Assembly (NCBI GenBank): GCA_036508075.1
Contig: DATCIA010000020.1
Span: 1 to 25,195, forward strand
Reading direction: 5' to 3'
Origin: PALSA-660 sp036508075
GTDB taxonomy: Bacteria > Actinomycetota > Coriobacteriia > Anaerosomatales > PALSA-660
DNA length: 25,195 bases
Part shown: piece by piece, positions 1 through 7,887 of the stretch
Position numbering within the stretch: the stretch's first letter is position 1
Layout: each line of letters begins with the position of its first letter
Made by a program: the position numbers and the translations under genes
The notes under the pieces: generated by a model
Database searches by the model: none
Told to the model about the DNA's origin: nothing
Seen by the model: the letters and a program-made list of their open reading frames with translations, nothing else

Positions 1-249
1 GACGCGCCGGAAAGGGGGCACTGTGTGTGTCCGCCGAACGCCGGTGCGTGCTGGTCCGCCCCGCTGATGGAAGCTCGCGTCATCGCAGACGCCGGGGCGG
101 CAGCCGGGGGCGTGAAGAGCGAGCGCGGTGCCATCCTCGGCAACGCCGCAGGTCAGGGCCGATGCACGACGATGACGCGCTGCGCGGGTACAACAGCCCC
201 GAGGGGTTCGGCCGAGACCGTGATCCTCTACCCGGTCCGGCGCGTCTAA
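1..249 (+). other. Left-edge region; possible 3' end of an unidentified gene
   Basis: One plus-strand frame is open from the first base to a TAA at 247-249 and has a high share of G/C in third codon positions, as the real genes here do. The window edge may therefore cut a gene whose last ~82 codons lie here. The encoded peptide (rich in Ala, Gly, Arg and Cys) resembles no family I know, and a second frame is also open to a TAG at 255-257, so chance openness in GC-rich DNA is equally likely. I see no tRNA, riboswitch or terminator signature in this stretch. Confidence 0.2.
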
Positions 250-285
250 GCCAGTAGGTCCGACACCGAGAGGGAGGGGTCATTG

Positions 286-708
286 ATGAGAGGGTCAGCA
301 CGAATCGCCGGGATACTCGTCTTGGCGCTCACCTTGGCTGTATTGGGAGGATGCACCTCCGGAGCGGGAGCGTCGTCATCGACCGGTCCGGTTCGCGTGG
401 ACGCAACGGCAGACGGGACCACGGTCGAGATGGCGCCGGGCGCCGAGCTCGTCGTCGCGCTGGAGGGCAATCCGACCACCGGGTTCGATTGGAGGGTCGC
501 CGGCTCGCTGCCGGCTCAACTGTCCGCCAAGTCCGACACGCTCGAGTCCTCGGCCGCGCCGGGCGTCGTGGGCGCGGGAGGGACGCGGGTGTTCACCTAC
601 ACCGCCGCCGCGCCGGGGACCGGGGTCCTGAGCATGGAGTACCTGCGCTCCTGGGAGACGACCGTGCCTCCCGAGAAGACGTTCACGCTAACGGTCGTCG
701 TGAAGTAG
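286..708 (+). CDS. Chagasin-type (MEROPS I42) protease inhibitor lipoprotein
   Basis: A 140-residue secreted lipoprotein. A basic N-terminus and hydrophobic stretch end in a lipobox (LGGC, Cys23), so the mature protein should be lipid-anchored outside the membrane. The three loops that I42 inhibitors push into the active cleft of papain-like cysteine proteases are recognisable: NPTTGF at 62-67, a Gly-rich loop GAGG at 96-99, and RSWE at 121-124, where the family usually has RPW. The ATG at 286 is preferred over the TTG just before it because a GAGGGAGGGG ribosome site lies upstream at a good distance. The gene is monocistronic and convergent with the next gene. The likely role is control of secreted or host/prey cysteine proteases; the target protease is unknown. 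Confidence 0.85.
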   Translation: MRGSARIAGILVLALTLAVLGGCTSGAGASSSTGPVRVDATADGTTVEMAPGAELVVALEGNPTTGFDWRVAGSLPAQLSAKSDTLESSAAPGVVGAGGTRVFTYTAAAPGTGVLSMEYLRSWETTVPPEKTFTLTVVVK

Positions 709-713
709 CCCGG

Positions 714-765
714 TGAGACGAAGCAGCCCCCGCGCGCGTCAGCGTGCGGGGGCTGCTTCGTCTCA
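714..765. terminator. Strong bidirectional hairpin terminator
   Basis: A near-perfect stem: arms 715-733 and 746-764 match over 19 bases, and pairing continues inward (with one G-T pair) to a 4-base GTCA loop and outward by one pair. There is no clear U-tract. It lies between two convergent genes, so it can stop transcription from both sides. Confidence 0.85.
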
Positions 766-776
766 GAGACCGCGTT

Positions 777-2111
777 CTACGAGATCAGGCCCCGATCGCG
801 CAGGAACGTCTCGACCAGGGTGCGCACCGTCGGGTCGCCGCGGTCGACGACACCGTAGGTGACGCGGACCGCCGGCTGCGGGATCTCGATCAGGCGGCTG
901 AGGTCGATCGGTGTGGCGATGACGACGGCGTCGCACGGCACCGCGGCGATGGTGGCCTCGAGCTCGGTCAGCTGCTCGGGCGAGTAGCCCATCGCCGGCA
1001 GGATCTCGGTCAGATGCGCCCAGCGGGAGAACAGCGCGGCCAGCGACCCCACCGCGTACGGCCGCGGGTCCACGATCGTGGCGCCGGCGCGCCGGGCCGC
1101 CACGACCCCGGCCCCGTACGCCATCCCGCCGTGCGTGACGGTCGGGCCGTCCTCGATCACCAGGACGCGCTTCCCCCGCAGTTGCTCGTCCCCACCCACG
1201 ACCACGACGGCCGAGTCGGTCTCGATGAGGACGGCGTCGGGGTTGTACTTCTTGGCGGACGCTCGCACCTCGGCCAACGCGACCGGGCCGGCGGTCTCGA
1301 CCTTGTTGATGACCAAGGCCTGTGCGCGGAGGAAGTTGACCTCGCCCGGGTGGTACAGGCGCTCGTGGCCCGGGCGGTGCGGGTCGAGCGCGACGATCTC
1401 GAGGTCCGGCTTCACGAACGGGGTGTCGTTGTTACCGCCGTCCCAGATGACGACGTCCGCCTCGTCCTCGGCCGCGCGGAGGATGTTCTCGTAGTCGACG
1501 CCGGCCATGACGACCGCTCCTACCTCGATCAGGTGCTCGTACTCCTCGCGCTCCTCGACCGTCACGCCCAGCCTGTCGAGGTCGTCCAGCGACGCGTAGC
1601 GCTCGACGCGCATCGTGGTGAGGTCGCGATAGGGCATCGGGTGGCGGATGTCGACGCCGCACAGGCCGTGCTCGGCGAGCAGTTCCCACACGTAGCGCGA
1701 GATACCGGACTTGCCCACTCCCGTGCGAACGGCGCAGATCGAGATCACGGGTTTGGAGGAGGCGAGCATGGTGCGTTCGGCGCCGATGAGTTCGAAGTCG
1801 GCTCCTGCTGCCAGTACCGCGGACGCCTTGTGCATGACGTCGACGTGTGCGACGTCAGAGTAGGCGAAGACCACCTTGGCGATGTTCTTCTCGCGGATGA
1901 GCTGGGTGAGCTCGCACTCGGGGACGATCGGGATCCCCTCGGGGTACAGCGCGCCAGCGATGGCCGCCGGGTAGGTGCGCGAGTCGATCCCTGGGATCTG
2001 TGTCGCTGTGAACGCGACCACCTCGACCGTGGGGTCGTCACGATAGAGCACCTGGAAGTCGTGGAAGTCGCGCCCTGCGGCGCCCATGATGACGGTCCGT
2101 ATACGATCCAT
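777..2111 (-). CDS. Cyclic 2,3-diphosphoglycerate synthetase homologue (P-loop enzyme)
   Basis: A 444-residue cytoplasmic protein of the cPGS family, which in thermophilic methanogens makes cyclic 2,3-diphosphoglycerate from 2,3-diphosphoglycerate with ATP. The N-terminal ~115 residues (VIMGAAGRDFHDF at 8-20) form the Rossmann-like part. A P-loop follows (RTGVGKS, 129-135), then an acidic strand VIWDGGNNDTPF (221-232). The ATG at 2111 is chosen because AGGGAG lies just upstream; longer reading frames add an Arg-rich non-family extension. Length matches the family (~450-460). Bacterial members are common but their product is rarely proven, so this may be a kinase/ligase of another phosphorylated acid. 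The gene stands alone, divergent from the degV pair. Confidence 0.8.
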   Translation of the reverse strand: MDRIRTVIMGAAGRDFHDFQVLYRDDPTVEVVAFTATQIPGIDSRTYPAAIAGALYPEGIPIVPECELTQLIREKNIAKVVFAYSDVAHVDVMHKASAVLAAGADFELIGAERTMLASSKPVISICAVRTGVGKSGISRYVWELLAEHGLCGVDIRHPMPYRDLTTMRVERYASLDDLDRLGVTVEEREEYEHLIEVGAVVMAGVDYENILRAAEDEADVVIWDGGNNDTPFVKPDLEIVALDPHRPGHERLYHPGEVNFLRAQALVINKVETAGPVALAEVRASAKKYNPDAVLIETDSAVVVVGGDEQLRGKRVLVIEDGPTVTHGGMAYGAGVVAARRAGATIVDPRPYAVGSLAALFSRWAHLTEILPAMGYSPEQLTELEATIAAVPCDAVVIATPIDLSRLIEIPQPAVRVTYGVVDRGDPTVRTLVETFLRDRGLIS

Positions 2112-2133
2112 CCTCAGCTCCCTGCATCGGCTC

Positions 2134-2154
2134 CGGCTGCAGCCGCGCGGCTGC
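2134..2154. repeat. Overlapping GC-rich palindromes in the leader of the cPGS-like gene
   Basis: Two perfect palindromes overlap: CGGCTGCAGCCG at 2134-2145 and GCAGCCGCGCGGCTGC at 2139-2154. They sit 22-45 bases upstream of the cPGS-like start codon in the divergent intergenic region. They could form an operator or an mRNA hairpin; no regulator can be assigned. Confidence 0.4.
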
Positions 2155-2272
2155 ATACTCCAGCACGAATAGTGTATACCCGCTCCCGTCGGTCCATCGC
2201 GTCGCCGGGCGTGCGATACCATGCACCCAGCGCGCAGCTACCCCGCGCGCACCCGCCCATGGGGGAGGCACC

Positions 2273-3154
2273 TTGGCCGTCCACGTCATCACCGACTCCA
2301 CGAGTGCGATGCCGGCCGCGCTGACCGCGGAGTTCGGCATCCAGATCGTCTCGCTCTCCGTGACGCTGGGGGGCGTCAGCGAGTCCGACCTGGAGATCGA
2401 CGCCGAGGCGTTCTACCGCCGGATGACCACCGCGCCCGACTTTCCGACCTCGTCGCAGCCTGCGCTCGCTTCGATGATCGAAGCTCTCGAGGAACCGGTG
2501 GGACGCGGGGACGGGGTGGTCGCCGTACTGATCTCCTCGAAGATGAGCGGCACCTATGAGTCGGCGCTGCTGGCGCGCGACCAGATCCTGGCGCGTCATC
2601 CCGGCGCGGTCATCGAGATCGTCGATTCGCGCTCCAACTCCATGGAGGAGGGCTTCGCTGTGCTCGCGGCCGCGCGGGTCGCTCAAGCGGGAGGGACTGC
2701 TGCCGAGGCGGCTGCGGCCGCGAGGCGCACGACCGAGCGCACGCGCTGGCTGTTCACGGTCGCGGAGCTCGACCACCTGCGCATGGGTGGGCGCATCGGC
2801 AACGCGAAGGCGCTGCTCGGATCGCTGCTTCAGATCCGGCCGATCCTGACCGTCGTTGACGGCGTGACGTCGACGGTGAAGTCCGTGCGCACCGGCAAGC
2901 GGGCGCTCGAGGAGATCGCCGCGATGGTCGCGGTCGACTTCGAGGCGTACGGCTTCGTCGACGCGGTCGTCCACCACGTGATAGCTCCCCGGGAGGGTGA
3001 GGCGCTCGCCGACCTCATCGAGCAGCGCACCGGGCACCGGCCGGCCGTCTACCTGCTCCCCCCGGCGATCGGTATCCACGTGGGGCCCGGCGCCCTTGGC
3101 GTCGTCTACGAAGTCGCGGCCGACCTGCACAAGAACACCGAGCCGGCCCTGTGA
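2273..3154 (+). CDS. DegV family (FakB-like) fatty-acid-binding protein 1
   Basis: A 293-residue cytoplasmic protein of the DegV/FakB family, whose members bind one fatty acid; the best-known ones present it to the kinase FakA. The family signatures are in order: ITDSTSAMP (6-14), PTSSQP (58-63), SSKMSGTYESA (88-98), VDSRSN (117-122), LRMGGRI (169-175) with the following helix, and IGIHVGPGALGVVY near the C-terminus. Start is TTG at 2273, with GGGGGAGG six bases upstream; it begins directly before the first beta-strand. Its end overlaps the next gene by four bases (GTGA), so the two DegV proteins are translationally coupled. No FakA-like (Dak-type) kinase lies in the window. Confidence 0.92.
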   Translation: MAVHVITDSTSAMPAALTAEFGIQIVSLSVTLGGVSESDLEIDAEAFYRRMTTAPDFPTSSQPALASMIEALEEPVGRGDGVVAVLISSKMSGTYESALLARDQILARHPGAVIEIVDSRSNSMEEGFAVLAAARVAQAGGTAAEAAAAARRTTERTRWLFTVAELDHLRMGGRIGNAKALLGSLLQIRPILTVVDGVTSTVKSVRTGKRALEEIAAMVAVDFEAYGFVDAVVHHVIAPREGEALADLIEQRTGHRPAVYLLPPAIGIHVGPGALGVVYEVAADLHKNTEPAL

Positions 3155-4035
3155 GCGAACGCTCCTCCGGATCGCCGGTCCTGATCACCGACTCCTGCTG
3201 CGACCTGCCATTGCAGCTCGTGGAGGACCTCGGCGTCGAGATGTTGCACCTGCGGTTCAGGATCGGCGATGAGGAGCATGTCGACGACCTCGGCGTCACC
3301 ACCCCGCATGAGGCCTTCTACGCCCTCGTGAGGGAGGGCGCGGCGCCCACCACCTCCGCCATCCCGGTGGTCGAGTACGTCCGTGCGTTCGCGGCTGCGG
3401 CAGAGCAGGGGCGTCCTGCCCTGATGCTCGGGCTGTCCAGCGCGCTGTCGAGCACGTACGAGTCGGCGCTCATCGCGCGGGACATGGTGATGGCCGACCA
3501 TCCCGGTGCGGACATCCGCGTCATCGACTCGAACAGCGCCTCGATCGCTCTCGGGTCGCTGGTCTTCGACGCCGCCGGCGTCATCGAGCGCGGGGCGGGT
3601 ATCGGCGAGCTCGTCGAATGGGCGCTCCATGCTCGGGACCGCACGAACGGCTACTTCACGCTGGAGTCCCTCGAACACCTGAGGCGCGGCGGGCGGATCT
3701 CGGACGCGGTGGCGTTCGCGGGTGCGATGCTCGACGTGCGGCCCGTGCTCCGCATCGACGGGAGCGGGCGGCTCGTCTTCGTGGGGCAGGCGCGCGGGCG
3801 ACGCAAGTCGATGAAGGCGCTCGTGGAGACCGCCGCGCAGCGCGCAGAGGCTCCGGGAGGGCAGACCGCGTTCGTCGCCCACGGAGCCTCCTCGGAGGAC
3901 GCCGAGTCGCTCAAGGCGCTGTTGCTGGACCGCCTCGGCTTCCGTGACGTGGTCGTGACCGAGATCGGTCCCGTCATCGGGTCGCACGTCGGGCCGGGGA
4001 TGCTCGCCGTGGCGTTCTCCGGAGCGCGTCGCTAG
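3151..4035 (+). CDS. DegV family (FakB-like) fatty-acid-binding protein 2
   Basis: A 294-residue paralogue of the preceding DegV protein. Matching signatures are LITDSCCDLP (11-20), PTTSAIP (66-72), LSSALSSTYESA (95-106), IDSNSA (125-130), LRRGGRI (177-183) and IGSHVGPGMLAVAF near the C-terminus. The GTG start overlaps the stop of its neighbour by four bases. Sequence divergence between the copies is large, including CC in place of TS after the first aspartate-serine. They therefore probably bind different acyl chains, as FakB1 and FakB2 do in Staphylococcus. That is family knowledge; specificity cannot be read from the sequence. Confidence 0.92.
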   Translation: MSERSSGSPVLITDSCCDLPLQLVEDLGVEMLHLRFRIGDEEHVDDLGVTTPHEAFYALVREGAAPTTSAIPVVEYVRAFAAAAEQGRPALMLGLSSALSSTYESALIARDMVMADHPGADIRVIDSNSASIALGSLVFDAAGVIERGAGIGELVEWALHARDRTNGYFTLESLEHLRRGGRISDAVAFAGAMLDVRPVLRIDGSGRLVFVGQARGRRKSMKALVETAAQRAEAPGGQTAFVAHGASSEDAESLKALLLDRLGFRDVVVTEIGPVIGSHVGPGMLAVAFSGARR

Positions 4036-4123
4036 CGGCTGCGCGCGCCCTCCGGGGATGTCAGCCTTCTGCGCTACGATGGATCTCAAGCCCGTCCGTT
4101 CCGAGTGCCTTGTGGGGAGTCCG

Positions 4124-5368
4124 ATGCGGTCCGTCAGATTCGTGCACGCCGCCGACCTGCATCTCAGTGCGCCCTTCAAGGGCGTGGACGCGTCGGACGA
4201 GAGGGTCAGCACCGCGCTGGTGGCGTCCACGTTCGAGGCGCTCGAGCGGATCGTCGATCTCTGCGTCTTCGAGGGCGTCGACTTCCTGCTGATCTCCGGC
4301 GATGTCCGCAACAGCCGCGACAAGAGCCGATCGGCCGAGCTGCGCTTCCAGGTCGCCATGGTGCGGCTCGCAGCGGCGGGCATACCGGTCTTCGTCGCCA
4401 GCGGCAACCACGACCCTGCCGACGGCTGGTCCGCCGGCTTGGCCCTTCCTGAGACGGTGAGGTACTTCTCCACGGCCGCGGTCGAGGCGCTGCCCTTCGA
4501 GCGCGAGGGCGAGCGCCTGTGCACCCTCTACGGGCGAGGCTACGGCCGGGCAGCTGAGACGCGCGACCTCGCATCGGGCTTCAGGCGGTCGGCCGACGAC
4601 GCGATCGCCATCGGCGTGCTTCACGCCAACGTCGGCGGCCGGACCGACTTCGAGAACTACGCGCCGGCGTCCATGGGGACGCTCCGCGCGGCGCGGATGG
4701 ACTATTGGGCGCTCGGGCACATCCACAAGCCCGAGGTGCTCTCGGAGACCCCGGCGATCGTCTACGCGGGCAGTCCGCAGGGGCTCAACCCGAAGGAGGA
4801 CGGCCTCCACGGCTGCTACCTGGTCGAGCTCGGTCACTCCGGCGCGTCGATCGACTTCCGGCCCGTCTGCTCGGTGGTGTGGTCGCGGGTCGCCGTCGAC
4901 GTCTCGGAGTGCGCCGGCATCGAGCAGGTCCGCGATGTCATTCGCGCGACGTGCGATCGCCTGCGTGCTCAGGCCGACGGGCGGCCGGTGATCGCGCGGA
5001 TCGAGCTGACCGGCCGCTGCGAGGCGCACGAGGAACTCGTCGCCGGTACGGCGATGGCCGAACTGCTCGCGGATCTGCGCGACGAGCAGATGGGGTCGAG
5101 CCCCTGGGTGTGGATCGATCGCATCTCCGACCGCACCACGGCGTCGCTGGACATCGAGCGTCTCCGTGACTCCCAGGACTTCAGGGGCGACCTGGTGCGT
5201 CTGGTGGACGAGATCGCCGCCGACCCCGCCCTGGTCGCCTCGCTCGTTGCGGACATCAAGGGCCCGATGGAGTCGTCCGTCGGTTCCTTCGAGACCGATC
5301 TGTCGTCGGCTGAGCTGCTGATGCGCGCGCGCGACGTGTGCCTCGACCTGCTGGAGGGGGAGGCCTGA
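4124..5368 (+). CDS. YhaO-like DNA repair nuclease (SbcD/Mre11-type metallophosphoesterase)
   Basis: A 414-residue calcineurin-like phosphoesterase of the SbcD/Mre11/YhaO group, DNA nucleases that need two metal ions (Mn2+ in characterised members). Metal-site motifs are in order: DLH (11-13), GDVRN (59-63), GNHD (94-97), LHANVGG (167-172) and GHIHKPE (198-204). The length (~410) fits Bacillus YhaO. The ATG at 4124 is preferred: a GGGGAG ribosome site is just upstream and the protein then starts at the first beta-strand. The last base of its TGA is the first base of the next ATG, so it is co-translated with its ATPase partner. The second motif ends in Asn where many SbcD proteins have Asp; this varies within the superfamily. 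Confidence 0.88.
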   Translation: MRSVRFVHAADLHLSAPFKGVDASDERVSTALVASTFEALERIVDLCVFEGVDFLLISGDVRNSRDKSRSAELRFQVAMVRLAAAGIPVFVASGNHDPADGWSAGLALPETVRYFSTAAVEALPFEREGERLCTLYGRGYGRAAETRDLASGFRRSADDAIAIGVLHANVGGRTDFENYAPASMGTLRAARMDYWALGHIHKPEVLSETPAIVYAGSPQGLNPKEDGLHGCYLVELGHSGASIDFRPVCSVVWSRVAVDVSECAGIEQVRDVIRATCDRLRAQADGRPVIARIELTGRCEAHEELVAGTAMAELLADLRDEQMGSSPWVWIDRISDRTTASLDIERLRDSQDFRGDLVRLVDEIAADPALVASLVADIKGPMESSVGSFETDLSSAELLMRARDVCLDLLEGEA

Positions 5369-7887
5369 TGAGGCTGCTGCGCATCGACGCCGAACGCTTC
5401 GGGGGGATCGAGGGCCGCTCGCTCGGCGACCTGTCCCCGGCGCTCACCGTCGTCGTGGGTCCCAACGAGGCGGGCAAGAGCAGCCTGACGGCACTCGTCC
5501 GATACGTGCTGTACGGCTTCCCGACCCAAGGCGACATCAAGGAGAACCCGTACCTTCCCGTCTCCGGCGGCAAGCGTCAGGGGCGCCTGCTGTTCACCGA
5601 CGGCGAGGGCGAGTACGTGGTCGAGCGCATCGAGGGTCCGCGCGGCGGGGCCGTCGCCGTGCGCACGCTCTCCGGGAGGCCGCGTGACGGCCTGGTCGAC
5701 GACCTCACCGTGGGTGTGAGCCGCACCGCATACCGCGTCGTGTTCGGCTTCGGGCTGGACGAGATGCAGCAGATCGCACAACTCAAGGGCAAGGACGATG
5801 ACCTGCTGGCGCGGCTCTACGCGGCGGGCGCCGGGCTCACGGTCAGCCCGGCCGACATCCGCGGCAAGCTCGCCGAGCGCATGGAAGTGCTGTGGAAGCC
5901 CGGCGGCTCCAAGCCGAGGATCAACGAGGCGCGCTCGCGACGCGAGACGGCGCGCAAGGAGGTCCGCCGTCTCGAGGCGGAGGCGGACGGCTTCCGGGCC
6001 GACGCCGAGCGCCTCGGTGAGGTCGAGGCGCAGCTGGGAGAGGCGCGCCTCGAGCGCACGGCGGCACAGGCGCGCTCCGAGCGTCTCGGGCGCGCCGTCG
6101 CGACCGTCGAGCGCCTGCTCGCCGAGGCCGACGCCGGCTCGGAGAAGGCCGCCGGGCTGCAGCGCGACGCCGCGGATGCCCGCCGGCCCGCCGAGGCGAC
6201 GGTCGTCGACGACGTCGCACTGGAAGTCGCCGGGCCGGTCGGGGGGCTGCTTGCGGAACTGCCCTCGTTCCGGGAACGGCTGGGTTCGCTCTCCGATCGG
6301 CGCAACCGCCTGTCGGCCGTCGAGGAGCGTCTCCGCGCATCGCTCGACGAGGCCGGTTGGACCGAGGAGCAGGCGCTGGCCGTGGCGGGGGACGCCGGGA
6401 TCGTCGCCGAGATCGATGCCGCGCGCGCGGATCTCGCCAAGGCGAGGGCTCGCGTCGACGTCGCGACCGAGGCGCGGGACCGCGTCGAGGCCGAGGCCGC
6501 GGGGAGGCACGCGACCGACGCCGCTACGGTAGGTCCGGTGCGTGCCTGGTCGCTGCCTGGATACGCGATCGCGGCGCTGGGCGCCGTCGGGGTCATCGCA
6601 GGGCTCGTATCCGGCCAGGTCGCGCTCACGGTGTTCGCCGCGGTCCTTGCCGCTGCAGGACTCGTGTTCGCCTTCGTCCGTCTGCCCTGGCAGACGTCGG
6701 TCGTCCCCGGCGCGCAGGGCAGGGCCGATGTCGCCGCCGCATGCGCGGCGTGCAACGCGGCGCAGCGCGCGCTCGACGAGCGGTCCGCGGCGTGGGCGGA
6801 GAGGGTCCGCGCCTGGGGACTCGGGGGCGGCAGCGAGGATCCGAATGCCGTCTTCGCCCGGCTCCAGGCCGCCCGCGAAGCGCGTACGGCCGCCCGCGAG
6901 AGGTCGACGGTCAACGGGGACATCGCCAGGGAGGTCGAGCGGGTCGATGCCTTCGTTGCGCGCGTCGCCGCCGTCGCGACGGCGCTGTTCGGCGAGGATC
7001 CCGAGGCGGTGACCGCGGACCGCTGTGTGGAACTCGTCGGTCGCGCGGCCGCCCGCGTGGAGGCCGCGTCCGAGGCGGGACGTGCCCGCGCGGAGCACCT
7101 CGCCGCGGCGGACCGCCTTGAACGCGAGGCGGTCGACGCCGCCGAAGCGTCTGCGCTCGCCGTCGCCGCGGCCGCCGAGCAGCTCGAGCCGGTCGCCGCG
7201 GCGGGGCTCGAGGACGTCCGCAGGCTCGAGTCGGAAGCCAGGATCGACGCAGCCGATGCGCTCCAGACTTACGACGCGCTGGCCGACGAGGCCGCGACCC
7301 TGCGCGTCCGGATAGCGGCCGAGGGTCGCGAGGACAGCCTCGCTCTACTTCGGCTTCAGATCGAGACGCTCGGTGAGGGCATCGCCACGGACGCCGGCGA
7401 GTACATCGTGCTGGTCCTGGCGTCGAAGCTGCTCTCGCTCGCCCAGGAACGCTACGAGATCGAGCGTCAGCCCGAGGTCGTCAAGGGCGCCGCATCGGCG
7501 TTCGCTCGCATGACCAACGGGCGCTATCCGCGGCTCACCGTTCCTTTGGGCAAGGACGCGATCGAGGTGTTCGACGACGCGTCGGCCGCCGCGGCCCCCG
7601 ACAGGCTGTCGCGCGGCACGGCCGAGCAGCTCTACCTCGCGCTGCGCCTCGGGCTCGTCGACCAGCTCGGCGAGATCGGTGCGGGTCTTCCGGTGCTGAT
7701 GGACGACGTGCTTGTCAACTTCAGCCCGGACCGCCTCGAGCCCGCTGCCGCGGCCATCGCGGACCTGGCCGAGCGTCGTCAGGTCGTGTTCTTCACGTGC
7801 CACCCGGCTACGGCGGACCTGCTGTGCCGCGTTTCGCCGCAAGCGGTGCGGATCGAGCTGGGCGCACCGCGCTCCCCACGGCCCTAG
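5368..7887 (+). CDS. YhaN-like SMC/Rad50-type ATPase with central membrane hairpin
   Basis: An 839-residue ABC-type ATPase that partners the YhaO-like nuclease, as Rad50 partners Mre11. The N-terminal half-site has a Walker A motif GPNEAGKSS (31-39). Long Arg/Glu/Ala-rich coiled-coil stretches follow on both sides. Two membrane-spanning segments lie near residues 396-437, in the place of the zinc hook or hinge of Rad50/SMC; this hairpin is characteristic of YhaN. The C-terminal half carries the signature LSRGTAEQLYLAL (about 747-759) and Walker B VLMDDVLVNF (about 776-785). Its ATG overlaps the upstream stop by one base, with GGAGGGGGAGG before it. The complex is probably held at the inner membrane surface. 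The stop codon overlaps that of the convergent gene (CTAG). Confidence 0.85.
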   Translation: MRLLRIDAERFGGIEGRSLGDLSPALTVVVGPNEAGKSSLTALVRYVLYGFPTQGDIKENPYLPVSGGKRQGRLLFTDGEGEYVVERIEGPRGGAVAVRTLSGRPRDGLVDDLTVGVSRTAYRVVFGFGLDEMQQIAQLKGKDDDLLARLYAAGAGLTVSPADIRGKLAERMEVLWKPGGSKPRINEARSRRETARKEVRRLEAEADGFRADAERLGEVEAQLGEARLERTAAQARSERLGRAVATVERLLAEADAGSEKAAGLQRDAADARRPAEATVVDDVALEVAGPVGGLLAELPSFRERLGSLSDRRNRLSAVEERLRASLDEAGWTEEQALAVAGDAGIVAEIDAARADLAKARARVDVATEARDRVEAEAAGRHATDAATVGPVRAWSLPGYAIAALGAVGVIAGLVSGQVALTVFAAVLAAAGLVFAFVRLPWQTSVVPGAQGRADVAAACAACNAAQRALDERSAAWAERVRAWGLGGGSEDPNAVFARLQAAREARTAARERSTVNGDIAREVERVDAFVARVAAVATALFGEDPEAVTADRCVELVGRAAARVEAASEAGRARAEHLAAADRLEREAVDAAEASALAVAAAAEQLEPVAAAGLEDVRRLESEARIDAADALQTYDALADEAATLRVRIAAEGREDSLALLRLQIETLGEGIATDAGEYIVLVLASKLLSLAQERYEIERQPEVVKGAASAFARMTNGRYPRLTVPLGKDAIEVFDDASAAAAPDRLSRGTAEQLYLALRLGLVDQLGEIGAGLPVLMDDVLVNFSPDRLEPAAAAIADLAERRQVVFFTCHPATADLLCRVSPQAVRIELGAPRSPRP

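Noticed and set aside
1..282. Riboswitch or structured RNA upstream of the inhibitor gene
   Set aside because: I looked for cobalamin, glycine, SRP and RNase P hallmarks and found none in the right order.
4969..7098. Long minus-strand open frame opposite the YhaO/YhaN-like genes
   Set aside because: Arg/Gly/Asp-rich translation with no family motif; it is the mirror of GC-rich codons in two well-supported plus-strand genes.
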